From positions 1 to 15,853 of the forward strand of contig JAEWOZ010000034.1 of assembly GCA_023399505.1 (NCBI GenBank): a stretch of 15,853 nucleotides of DNA, in the 5' to 3' direction. Positions 8,045 through 14,793 of this stretch are shown in pieces. Positions within the stretch are counted from its first letter, which is position 1, and every line of letters begins with the position of its first letter. The stretch is from Fusobacteriota bacterium. Its GTDB lineage: Bacteria; Fusobacteriota; Fusobacteriia; Bac17; JAEWOZ01. The notes under the pieces were generated by a model, which saw only the letters and a list, made by a program, of their open reading frames with translations, ran no database searches and was not told the DNA's origin. The translations under genes and the position numbers were made by a program.

Positions 8045-8073
8045 ATTATATCATTATATTGGACTTTTTTAAT
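8045..8073 (-). promoter_or_regulatory. Probable promoter of the cysteine desulfurase operon
   Basis: Two consensus TATAAT boxes lie on the minus strand at 8050-8045 and 8058-8053. With the first, a weak -35 (ATTAAA, 8073-8068) is 17 bp away. The resulting leader would be only about 15-25 nt. The region overlaps the divergent plus-strand promoter. Confidence 0.45.
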
Positions 8074-8087
8074 TTAGTTTCTAAATT
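8059..8087 (+). promoter_or_regulatory. Promoter of the comEC operon with an inverted repeat over the -10
   Basis: TTGGAC (8059-8064) and TAAATT (8082-8087) are separated by exactly 17 bp. The spacer and -10 contain the perfect inverted repeat AATTTAG-ttt-CTAAATT (8071-8087), which could bind a dimeric regulator. The ribosome site aaaggag is at 8093-8099, so the leader would be very short. Confidence 0.45.
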
Positions 8088-8105
8088 AAAGTAAAGGAGT
8101 TCAAT

Positions 8106-9431
8106 ATGATGCTTTTAGTTGCCTTAGAGATTATTATAAAAACTTTATCTTTTTTATTTTTACCTTATTATTTAAGGATCTTATTAATTCTTTCAATAGA
8201 TATTTTTAATTTAATTTTTATCAAAGATAAGTTTTTCAAATATTTTTCAGTTCTTTTATCTCTATTTTTCTTTAAAAATTTTGAATTTTTTAACTCACAA
8301 TTATTGAAGGAAAAAATTTATTTAGTAGAGGGTAAATATATAGAAGATAATAAAATGAAATTATTAAAGATAAATGATAAAGAAATAAATAAAAATATTG
8401 TCTTTATATTTAAAAATTTTCTTAAATTAAAGGACGGTAATACAATAAAAGGAAATTTTAGAATAAAGAGAGAAATTTTTAATAAAATTTCCGCATGCTA
8501 TTTTGCTGAAATTATTTCGATTGAGAATGTTAATCGTTTTCCTATTAGAGATTATATTAAGGAAATAATATTTGAAATCACATATAATTGTGATAAAATA
8601 ACTTATAGATTTTTTAATTCTATTGTATTGGGTGAGCAGTATAAATTAGGTAAAAACATTCTAAAAATCTTTAAAGCTACAGGATTAATTCATATATTAG
8701 CTTTATCAGGATTACATTTTCATCTTTTAACTTATATTTTTACCTTAATTCTCTCCTTAATCAAATTAAATAAAAAGTTAGAAAACATAATACTATTTTT
8801 GTTATTAACTCTATATTTTTTTGTAGCTAATTTTTCTCCCTCTCTGCTAAGAGCTTACTTAATGGAATCATTTAAGATTTTATCTAAAGCATTAGGAGAA
8901 AAAGGAGATAATTTAAAAAGTTTCTATTTTTCATTAATTATTTCATTAATAATCAAGAAAAAGTTCTTATTAGAATTATCTTTTCAAATGAGCTATATAG
9001 CAACTTTAGCTGTCCTAGTAGCTAGTAAGAGGACTAAAAATATATTATATATGAATTTAACAATTTTTATTTTTGTAGCTCCTTTACAATTAATATACTT
9101 TAAAAGTATTAATTTCAGCTCGATTTTATATAATTTGATTTTTATTCCAATTTTTAGCTTAATAATAAAATTAATATTTTTATCAATTATTTTATTTCCA
9201 TTACCTTTTAAATTAAGTGAACTTATATCTTTTACATTATCTAAGGTAATAAATTTATTACTCCTAATTTTAGAATTCTTAAGTAATAAATTTAAATTAA
9301 TAATTGATTTTAATTTTAATTATTTTATTAGCTTTTTAATTTTTATAGTAATATTCTTATTAAAGAAGGAAAGGTACATTTATGAAAAATTTAAGAAACT
9401 TTTTCTACTCTCTTTTAAGCAGCATAGATAA
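8106..9431 (+). CDS. comEC: ComEC/Rec2-family DNA-uptake channel protein, without the MBL domain
   Basis: ComEC is the inner-membrane channel that carries single-stranded DNA into the cytoplasm during natural transformation. The 441-residue protein has N-terminal membrane helices (about 3-60) and a soluble OB-fold-like region (about 65-145). The Competence domain follows, with TGLIHILALSGLHFHLL (192-208), SPSLLRAYLM (244-253), SFQMSYIATLAVL (292-304) and LYNLIFIPIFSLII (341-354), and then further helices. It ends after a Lys-rich tail and lacks the C-terminal metallo-beta-lactamase-like domain of full-length (about 750-residue) ComEC. No frameshift is seen: the frame closes naturally inside the next gene. 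The start is supported by aaaggag 6 nt before the ATG at 8106; a second ATG follows immediately. It is the first gene of a three-gene operon. Other Com proteins are not in the window. Confidence 0.9.
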   Translation: MMLLVALEIIIKTLSFLFLPYYLRILLILSIDIFNLIFIKDKFFKYFSVLLSLFFFKNFEFFNSQLLKEKIYLVEGKYIEDNKMKLLKINDKEINKNIVFIFKNFLKLKDGNTIKGNFRIKREIFNKISACYFAEIISIENVNRFPIRDYIKEIIFEITYNCDKITYRFFNSIVLGEQYKLGKNILKIFKATGLIHILALSGLHFHLLTYIFTLILSLIKLNKKLENIILFLLLTLYFFVANFSPSLLRAYLMESFKILSKALGEKGDNLKSFYFSLIISLIIKKKFLLELSFQMSYIATLAVLVASKRTKNILYMNLTIFIFVAPLQLIYFKSINFSSILYNLIFIPIFSLIIKLIFLSIILFPLPFKLSELISFTLSKVINLLLLILEFLSNKFKLIIDFNFNYFISFLIFIVIFLLKKERYIYEKFKKLFLLSFKQHR

Positions 9432-10164
9432 TCTAGGTACTATTCCTAAATTATTTTATATGACACTATTAATTACATTTTTAGGTATAGCTACTTATAG
9501 AGCTTTGTTAACCCCTTTAACAATTTTATTTTTAGGAATATTATTTTTTACTTCTTATATTAAAGACTTATTGCATAAGACTCTTTTAGTAAAATATTTT
9601 GGTACTATTTCAACTAAAAGTTTTCTATCTAGTATAGACCCTTTAAGTTTATTAATTCCAATTTCATATGTTTTATTAAATAACTCTTTCGAGTATTCAC
9701 TTTTTCTTCCTGTTATTTTGTGGGGAGAACCTCTGATTGTTAGAAAATTTTTCACATCTAAAGGAGAGAAGCTTATTGGTAATTTTTTAAGTTCTTTAAT
9801 ATATCTATTTTTCTTAACTTTAGGGATATTTTTAATGGCACTTTTACAAAAATATAAAATTATTGATTTCTCTTTAGTACTTATGAAATTTAGTGCTCTA
9901 AATATAAAAAATATATTATCGTATTCAATTTTCTATTTTATAATGTTTAATTTAACATATTTGATAATGAATATGATTCCAATTGCACCATTTGATATGG
10001 GAGTTGCTTTAGAAAATATAGGGAGATCTGGGTTAGCTTCCTCTATAAATAGCTTAGGAAATATATTAATATTTTTCCTTTATTATATGGGCTTTATAAC
10101 TTATATAACTAATCCAATTTATAAATTTTTTATTTTTAAATTTTTAATAAATTACTTAAATTAA
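9382..10164 (+). CDS. Site-2-protease-like (M50) membrane protein lacking the HExxH site
   Basis: The 260-residue protein has about six membrane helices. It matches the layout of small M50 (YwhC/S2P-like) proteins. IDPL (85-88) sits where that family has NPLxHIDPxG, WGEPLIV (114-120) where it has GWAKPVPV, and NMIPIAPFD (197-205) matches the NLLPIPPLDG metal-ligand motif. The HExxH zinc site is missing; at the expected place there is KDLLH (61-65). The protein is therefore probably catalytically inactive, perhaps a membrane scaffold or substrate-binding homologue. The assignment comes from motif order by eye and is an inference. The gene overlaps the end of comEC by 50 bp, and its own ribosome site (aaggaaagg, 9366-9374) lies inside comEC, implying coupled expression. 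The flippase gene follows after 12 bp. An unrelated polytopic membrane protein remains possible. Confidence 0.7.
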   Translation: MKNLRNFFYSLLSSIDNLGTIPKLFYMTLLITFLGIATYRALLTPLTILFLGILFFTSYIKDLLHKTLLVKYFGTISTKSFLSSIDPLSLLIPISYVLLNNSFEYSLFLPVILWGEPLIVRKFFTSKGEKLIGNFLSSLIYLFFLTLGIFLMALLQKYKIIDFSLVLMKFSALNIKNILSYSIFYFIMFNLTYLIMNMIPIAPFDMGVALENIGRSGLASSINSLGNILIFFLYYMGFITYITNPIYKFFIFKFLINYLN

Positions 10165-10176
10165 GGTGGAAAAAAT

Positions 10177-11577
10177 ATGTTACATAATTCTTTAATCGCT
10201 GTTATATGGCGTGTTTTAAATTTGTTTTTAGGTGGAATGTTTAGACTAATATTAGTTAGAACTATAGGTATGCGTATGGCAGGTGAAGCTGATTACATAT
10301 TGAGTATTTCAAATTTTTTGCTTATATTTTTTCTTTTTGGCTTTAATCTATATTTATCTAAAAATCTTATAGATTTAAATAAAGAAGAGAGGAAACAACT
10401 ATTTTCTAATACTTTGTTTGCAGCTTTGACCTTATTTTTATTCTCTAACTTAGTATCAATACCTTTTTTAATGTATTTTAGCTTTAGCATAAAAGAGATA
10501 GCTTACATTTTGCTCACAACTTTAAGCTTCATTTTATCTGAGTTAATTTATTATTATTATGTAGGAATAGAGAAGAGCAACAATGCCAATTTTTACAATT
10601 TTTTAATGGGACTAATTCATACAATAGTTTATTATTTAATTTTTGTATTTTACTCTTCTGATTTCTCAATTTACTTTATAAGCTTATTAATCTCTTATAC
10701 TTTAATACAGCTTTTTGCAATTAGTGGGGAAGTGCGTCTTCGAAGACCAAATTTTAACATATTAAGAGAATCTGTTTCTCTATATGCACCTTCAGTAATA
10801 TACGGCCTGTTTCCTGTAATATCAAGATTGTTTCATAAACATTATACAGATGAGAGTAGTTTATTCGTATTTTCTACCTCTATTGCTTTTCTAAATCTAT
10901 TAAATATGATTCCACTAATATTCAGTAGCTCTTATGCTCCTGTTTTTGCTCATTCATTTAGAAGCGGAGAAAAAGAGGTTTTAGAATATGAGGTTAAAAG
11001 AATAGTTAGAATAAGTTTTTTGCTAGTTTTACCTATGCTTATATTTATATTTTTAAATGCTAATTCTATACTTATGTTTTTATTAAATAAAACAGTAGAA
11101 AATGGAAGTAAAATTTTATACTTCATTTCTCTAGTTGGACTATTTAGAATTTTTTCTTTTCCAGCCGGAATCCTTTTAAATATGACAGGAAAAGAAAAAA
11201 TAGAAATATTCAATAGCTTTTTCAAGATTAGTTTATTGATTATAATAATGCCTTTATCTTCATATCTTGCTTTAGGAGCTGTAATAGCTTATATAATTGC
11301 TGAAGGAGTAATCTCACTCTTAAAGTTTATACAAATAAAAAAAATATTTAATTTTTATATGTTGGACTTAAAAGGCTTAGTATATTTTAGCTTTACATCA
11401 TTAATTTGGTATTTAATTTTTGCTAAAGTGGGAGAATTAGAGGGTTTTCAGCTTATATATGTTGGAGGGCTTTTAGTAGGTTTATCTATGTTCTTTAACT
11501 TAGCCTTTTCACCTTTTAAAGATTACTTGTTAATAAAAGAGATATTTTCTATATTTTTACCTAAATTAAGGAAATAA
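10177..11577 (+). CDS. MOP-superfamily flippase (Wzx/MurJ-like polysaccharide exporter)
   Basis: The 466-residue protein has about 12-14 hydrophobic helices throughout. Its N-terminus (RVLNLFLGGMFRLILVRTIG, 12-31) resembles lipid-linked oligosaccharide flippases of the polysaccharide biosynthesis / MVF group, in which an early helix carries Gly and Arg. Later signatures include SVSLYAPSVIYG, LLNMIPLIFSSSYAPVFA, and an FPAGILLNMTGKEK segment followed by IGxG-like small-residue helices (LALGAVIAYIIAEG). Such proteins move undecaprenyl-linked sugars or lipid II across the inner membrane. No glycosyltransferase genes are nearby, so the substrate cannot be told, and MurJ cannot be separated from Wzx by eye. 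The ribosome site aaggtgga overlaps the stop of the preceding gene, confirming the operon. No strong terminator follows. Confidence 0.85.
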   Translation: MLHNSLIAVIWRVLNLFLGGMFRLILVRTIGMRMAGEADYILSISNFLLIFFLFGFNLYLSKNLIDLNKEERKQLFSNTLFAALTLFLFSNLVSIPFLMYFSFSIKEIAYILLTTLSFILSELIYYYYVGIEKSNNANFYNFLMGLIHTIVYYLIFVFYSSDFSIYFISLLISYTLIQLFAISGEVRLRRPNFNILRESVSLYAPSVIYGLFPVISRLFHKHYTDESSLFVFSTSIAFLNLLNMIPLIFSSSYAPVFAHSFRSGEKEVLEYEVKRIVRISFLLVLPMLIFIFLNANSILMFLLNKTVENGSKILYFISLVGLFRIFSFPAGILLNMTGKEKIEIFNSFFKISLLIIIMPLSSYLALGAVIAYIIAEGVISLLKFIQIKKIFNFYMLDLKGLVYFSFTSLIWYLIFAKVGELEGFQLIYVGGLLVGLSMFFNLAFSPFKDYLLIKEIFSIFLPKLRK

Positions 11578-11579
11578 AT

Positions 11580-11608
11580 TTGAAGATGATATATTCCTGA
11601 GATATAAT
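11580..11608 (+). promoter_or_regulatory. Promoter of the first ankyrin lipoprotein gene
   Basis: TTGAAG (11580-11585) and a consensus TATAAT (11603-11608) are 17 bp apart. Transcription would begin near 11615, in an AT-only inverted repeat (TATAATAA/TTATTATA, 11612-11632), about 40 nt before the ATG. The promoter begins immediately after the flippase stop codon. Confidence 0.7.
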
Positions 11609-11653
11609 TTATATAATAATAATTTTATTATAATTATATATGGGAAGGTTATT

Positions 11654-13177
11654 ATGCTTAAAATTATATTTTTTATTTCAATACTTTTTTCATGTAGTAG
11701 CATTGGTAATGAAATAAAAAGAACTCAAAGGAATTTAAAGAGAGAAGATGACAATAAAAGGTTAAAAAAGGAAGAGATAAACAGAGAAGTAGAAAGTAAA
11801 AAGAAAGAGAAAAATAAAAAAGAGAAAAGCTTAGATATTGAACTTTTACACAAAAAAGAGATAGATAATTTACCAAAAGATGTTAAGCAAACGGAACAAA
11901 AAGAAGAGACATTTTTAAATGATTTAGAAGAGATAGTTAGTTTAGAAGATTTAGAAACTTTCATTCTTAATTATTCAAATACTAAGTTTAATGTTGATAA
12001 GTTAGAAAAATATTTAAAAAAACATGATCTAAATCATATATATTATTCTAATAAAGCTAACATCAATGGAAAAACTTTATTGATGATAGCTATTGAATTA
12101 CAAAATTTAGAGACCATCAAAAAACTATTGAAAGAAGAAAATTTATACATAAATCAAGAGAGCATTGAAAGAAAAAACGCATTAAGATACGCTATAGAAA
12201 AAGTATTTCAAGGTGGAAGTATAGATATAGTAAAAGAATTATTAAAAAGAGAAGACCTATTTATAAATTATGATCTTCTAAAACTTGATGAAGTAAAAGA
12301 GAAAAGAAATCTCTCGCAAATACTAGAACAAGCATATGAGAAAAAGGAGAGAATAAGTTTAGATCTCTATAAATTATTAGAAGGTAATTGTAACGATTAC
12401 GAAATTGAAGAACTTACTAAACAAGGTGCTAACCTCAATTACAGATATAGATATTCCAATAATGCATACATGTTAAGAAATTTCCCAAAACTTGCCAAAG
12501 AAGAAAATAAAATAAAATTAATTTTTAAATATGGTATTGGAAAGGATATTTTTTCATATGAGCTTGCTCATATATTATATTCTGAAAAAAGTTCACAATT
12601 TAATATTAATTTGGATTATTTAAGATTTATAACAGAGGATTTAAAAATAAATTTAGCTATTAAGATAAAAGAAGAAAATGGAAATGAAGGTTATAGAATA
12701 ACTACTTTAATAGGTGAAATTTATAATAAAATATCACAACAAAAAGATCCTATAATTAAAAAAGAATTATTGAAATATATTTTAACCTCATCTTTAATAG
12801 ATTTAAATAAAATTGATTTTAGTTTTGTTAAAAGTAGAGAAACTGAGATTGTTCCTTTTATCATAAGAATTTTAGAACAACAAGATCTTGAAACTGTTTT
12901 AACTATTTTAAAAAATACTAAAATAAGTTTAGAAGAAATTTTTAATAGATATTGTTCAAAAGAGCCTCATAAAGTTTTCAATAACATTCTTAATAAAAGA
13001 GAGGATGAAAATCAAAAATTGAATATACTAGAAACTCTCTTTTCAAAAAATTTAAATCAGAATCATTTAGAATCAGAAGAGCAATTTTTGGAAAATGTTA
13101 AAAATTCCAATTCTCCTTTTATAATGAAAGTTAAAGGATTAATAAAAAAGTATTATTCAAATATAGATATTAATTAA
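11654..13177 (+). CDS. Lipoprotein with coiled-coil and ankyrin segment, paralogue A
   Basis: The 507-residue protein starts with a short lipoprotein signal (MLKIIFFISILFSC, lipid site C14). A very charged Lys/Glu/Arg stretch at about 20-90 is probably a helical or coiled-coil stalk. Two ankyrin-like units follow at about 137-168 (NGKTLLMIAIELQNLETIKK) and 171-205. The C-terminal 300 residues are helical, with no named family that I recognise; they may be strongly diverged ankyrin-type repeats. The next gene encodes a clear paralogue: shared segments include NGKTLL-IAIE, LYKLL...NYRY, KIKLIFKYGIGK, TTLIGEIYNKI and LLKYIL...IDL. The start is supported by ggaagg 5 nt upstream and by its own promoter. 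The protein is probably anchored to a membrane facing the periplasm or surface; the partner is unknown. Confidence 0.8.
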   Translation: MLKIIFFISILFSCSSIGNEIKRTQRNLKREDDNKRLKKEEINREVESKKKEKNKKEKSLDIELLHKKEIDNLPKDVKQTEQKEETFLNDLEEIVSLEDLETFILNYSNTKFNVDKLEKYLKKHDLNHIYYSNKANINGKTLLMIAIELQNLETIKKLLKEENLYINQESIERKNALRYAIEKVFQGGSIDIVKELLKREDLFINYDLLKLDEVKEKRNLSQILEQAYEKKERISLDLYKLLEGNCNDYEIEELTKQGANLNYRYRYSNNAYMLRNFPKLAKEENKIKLIFKYGIGKDIFSYELAHILYSEKSSQFNINLDYLRFITEDLKINLAIKIKEENGNEGYRITTLIGEIYNKISQQKDPIIKKELLKYILTSSLIDLNKIDFSFVKSRETEIVPFIIRILEQQDLETVLTILKNTKISLEEIFNRYCSKEPHKVFNNILNKREDENQKLNILETLFSKNLNQNHLESEEQFLENVKNSNSPFIMKVKGLIKKYYSNIDIN

Positions 13178-13194
13178 AAAGTTATAAAATGAAG

Positions 13195-13226
13195 TATAAT
13201 TAATACTATATTATTTAAAATAGGAG
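13195..13226 (+). promoter_or_regulatory. Possible -10 and ribosome site before paralogue B
   Basis: A consensus TATAAT (13195-13200) lies 32 bp before the ATG at 13233, but no convincing -35 is visible 17 bp upstream. The ribosome site aggag is at 13222-13226. The 55-bp gap has no terminator, so the gene may be read from paralogue A's promoter, from its own, or from both. Confidence 0.35.
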
Positions 13227-13232
13227 TGAGCT

Positions 13233-14672
13233 ATGTTTAAAATTATATATCTGTTTCTTATTATAATTTCATGCGGTAATGACCAAAATAATTTTAGCAA
13301 GTTAGATTTGAATAAAAAACAAGAGGAAAATAGAAAACTTGGAGAGGAGCTTCAAAGAATAAAAGAGGTTCAAAAAAACCTAAAAGTTTTAGTAAGTTTA
13401 ATAATAAACAATAGTGAAAATTTAGATGATGGTTTAGAAATTTTTAAAGCAATTTTAAAACCAGAATATATTAATTATTCTATTGATTCTAATGAAAATG
13501 AAAAACTAAATGGAAAAACTTTATTAATAATAGCTATAGAAACTCAGAAATTAGAATTTGTAGAGATTTTATTAACATATAATGAGCTAGATGTTAATAA
13601 AAAAAGCGAAGAGGGTAAAGCACCTCTAGAATATGCTATAGAGAATAAAAACTTAGCTATTATAGAAACATTATTAAAAAGAGACGAAATATTTATAGAC
13701 CGTAAATACTTTTCACTTTATTACTCTTGGGACAATAAAGAGATGCACAAATTGTTATTAGAAAATCATAAAGAGAAGTTAAAATTAAGTGAAGAACTAT
13801 ATAAACTATTTTTTGAGGATAATATAGATGAAGAAAAAATTGAAAAATTATTAAAAAAGGGTGCAAGTTTAAATTACAGCTATTATCAAGACAAAACTCT
13901 TTTAGAGAATTACTTGATACTATTAAAAGATAAAAATAAGATAAAGTTACTCTTTAAATATGGACTTGATAAAGAAACTTTTCAAATTGCTTTAATTCGT
14001 GTTATAGACAATAAGTTGTCTAAAGATAATGAAGAATATCTTAATATAAATAAAGATTATTTCAAATTCTTATTAGAAAATATTAAAATAGATTTGTATT
14101 TTAAAGGTAAAAAGGAGAAAGAACTTGTTTATAATAAATATTACGATTGGGCTGAAAATCCCTCATATTATACTACTTTAATTAGTCAAATTTATAAAAA
14201 TATTAAAGATAATAAGGGAATTTTAGAATATTTATTATCTTTACCTAATATAGATTTGAGAAATACTTTAATTATTACTCCAACAAATGAAGACAATCAA
14301 ACTGTTTTTGAAGAAAATGTTTTGATAGCTTTAATTAAAGATAAAGCTGTCAAAATAGAGACTGTTTTTTTAGCTTTGGAACATCCTAGCTTAAAAATCT
14401 CAAATGAAAAATTAAATATAAATGAACTAATAGAAAAATATGTTTCAAGGAATATTGGCGGCTTTTTAGGAAGTATAATATTGTACAGAGATAGCGAAGC
14501 AAATTCTTTAAAACTATTAGAATTTTTCTTCAAGAAAGGGTTAAATAAAAATTATTTAACTGCAAGAAGTTTTGAGAGTCAAAGCTTTGTAGATATAGTT
14601 AGAGATGGATTAGGAAGACTCCAAAGAGCAAGAGAATTAGCAGAAAAATATTATCCTGGATTAAAATTTTAA
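13233..14672 (+). CDS. Lipoprotein with ankyrin segment, paralogue B
   Basis: The 479-residue protein has a lipoprotein signal (MFKIIYLFLIIISC, lipid site C14, then G), a shorter charged helix at about 22-52, two ankyrin-like units at about 92-123 (NGKTLLIIAIETQKLEFVEI) and 126-156, and a long helical C-terminal part. It is collinear with paralogue A but lacks much of A's Lys/Glu-rich stalk. B has a longer insert around DWAENPSYYTT before the shared TTLISQIYKNI. Divergence is high over most of the length, so the duplication is old or evolution is fast. Function is unknown; by architecture it is a membrane-anchored protein-binding scaffold. No terminator directly follows the stop; the hairpin at 14740-14772 might serve, although a promoter lies before it. 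Confidence 0.8.
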   Translation: MFKIIYLFLIIISCGNDQNNFSKLDLNKKQEENRKLGEELQRIKEVQKNLKVLVSLIINNSENLDDGLEIFKAILKPEYINYSIDSNENEKLNGKTLLIIAIETQKLEFVEILLTYNELDVNKKSEEGKAPLEYAIENKNLAIIETLLKRDEIFIDRKYFSLYYSWDNKEMHKLLLENHKEKLKLSEELYKLFFEDNIDEEKIEKLLKKGASLNYSYYQDKTLLENYLILLKDKNKIKLLFKYGLDKETFQIALIRVIDNKLSKDNEEYLNINKDYFKFLLENIKIDLYFKGKKEKELVYNKYYDWAENPSYYTTLISQIYKNIKDNKGILEYLLSLPNIDLRNTLIITPTNEDNQTVFEENVLIALIKDKAVKIETVFLALEHPSLKISNEKLNINELIEKYVSRNIGGFLGSIILYRDSEANSLKLLEFFFKKGLNKNYLTARSFESQSFVDIVRDGLGRLQRARELAEKYYPGLKF

Positions 14673-14696
14673 TAGTTTAAAAATTAGAATGGTATT

Positions 14697-14725
14697 TTGA
14701 CATGCTATTTATTAAATGATATAAT
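14697..14725 (+). promoter_or_regulatory. Consensus sigma-70 promoter of mnmG
   Basis: TTGACA (14697-14702) and TATAAT (14720-14725) both match consensus exactly, with the optimal 17-bp spacer. Transcription would start near 14732, a few bases before a strong hairpin. Confidence 0.9.
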
Positions 14726-14739
14726 TCTCATATATTAAA

Positions 14740-14772
14740 AATAAGGTCAAGCTTATTACGCTTGGCCTTATT
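14740..14772 (+). promoter_or_regulatory. Strong hairpin in the mnmG leader
   Basis: AATAAGGTCAAGC (14740-14752) pairs with GCTTGGCCTTATT (14760-14772) over 13 positions with one G-U, around a 7-nt loop. On the plus strand the tail is only U-rich (ctattt), so it may be a weak terminator or attenuator, or a 5' stabilising structure. On the minus strand the tail reads TTATTTTT if the last stem bases are counted, which would make a terminator, but no minus-strand gene ends here. It lies 21 nt before the mnmG ATG. Confidence 0.7.
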
Positions 14773-14793
14773 CTATTTAAAATGAGGTAAGGA

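Noticed and set aside
10950..11225. Minus-strand open frame of 91 codons inside the flippase gene
   Set aside because: The plus-strand frame encodes a convincing polytopic membrane protein; the antisense frame has no motif or ribosome site.
11673..11964. Two minus-strand open frames rich in Ser, Phe and Leu opposite the Lys/Glu-rich stalk
   Set aside because: This composition is what antisense of Lys/Glu codons gives; there are no initiation signals.
14782..14790. Two-codon mini-cistron ATG AGG TAA, in frame just before mnmG
   Set aside because: It overlaps the Shine-Dalgarno sequence of mnmG, and such strings are expected by chance; there is no independent support.
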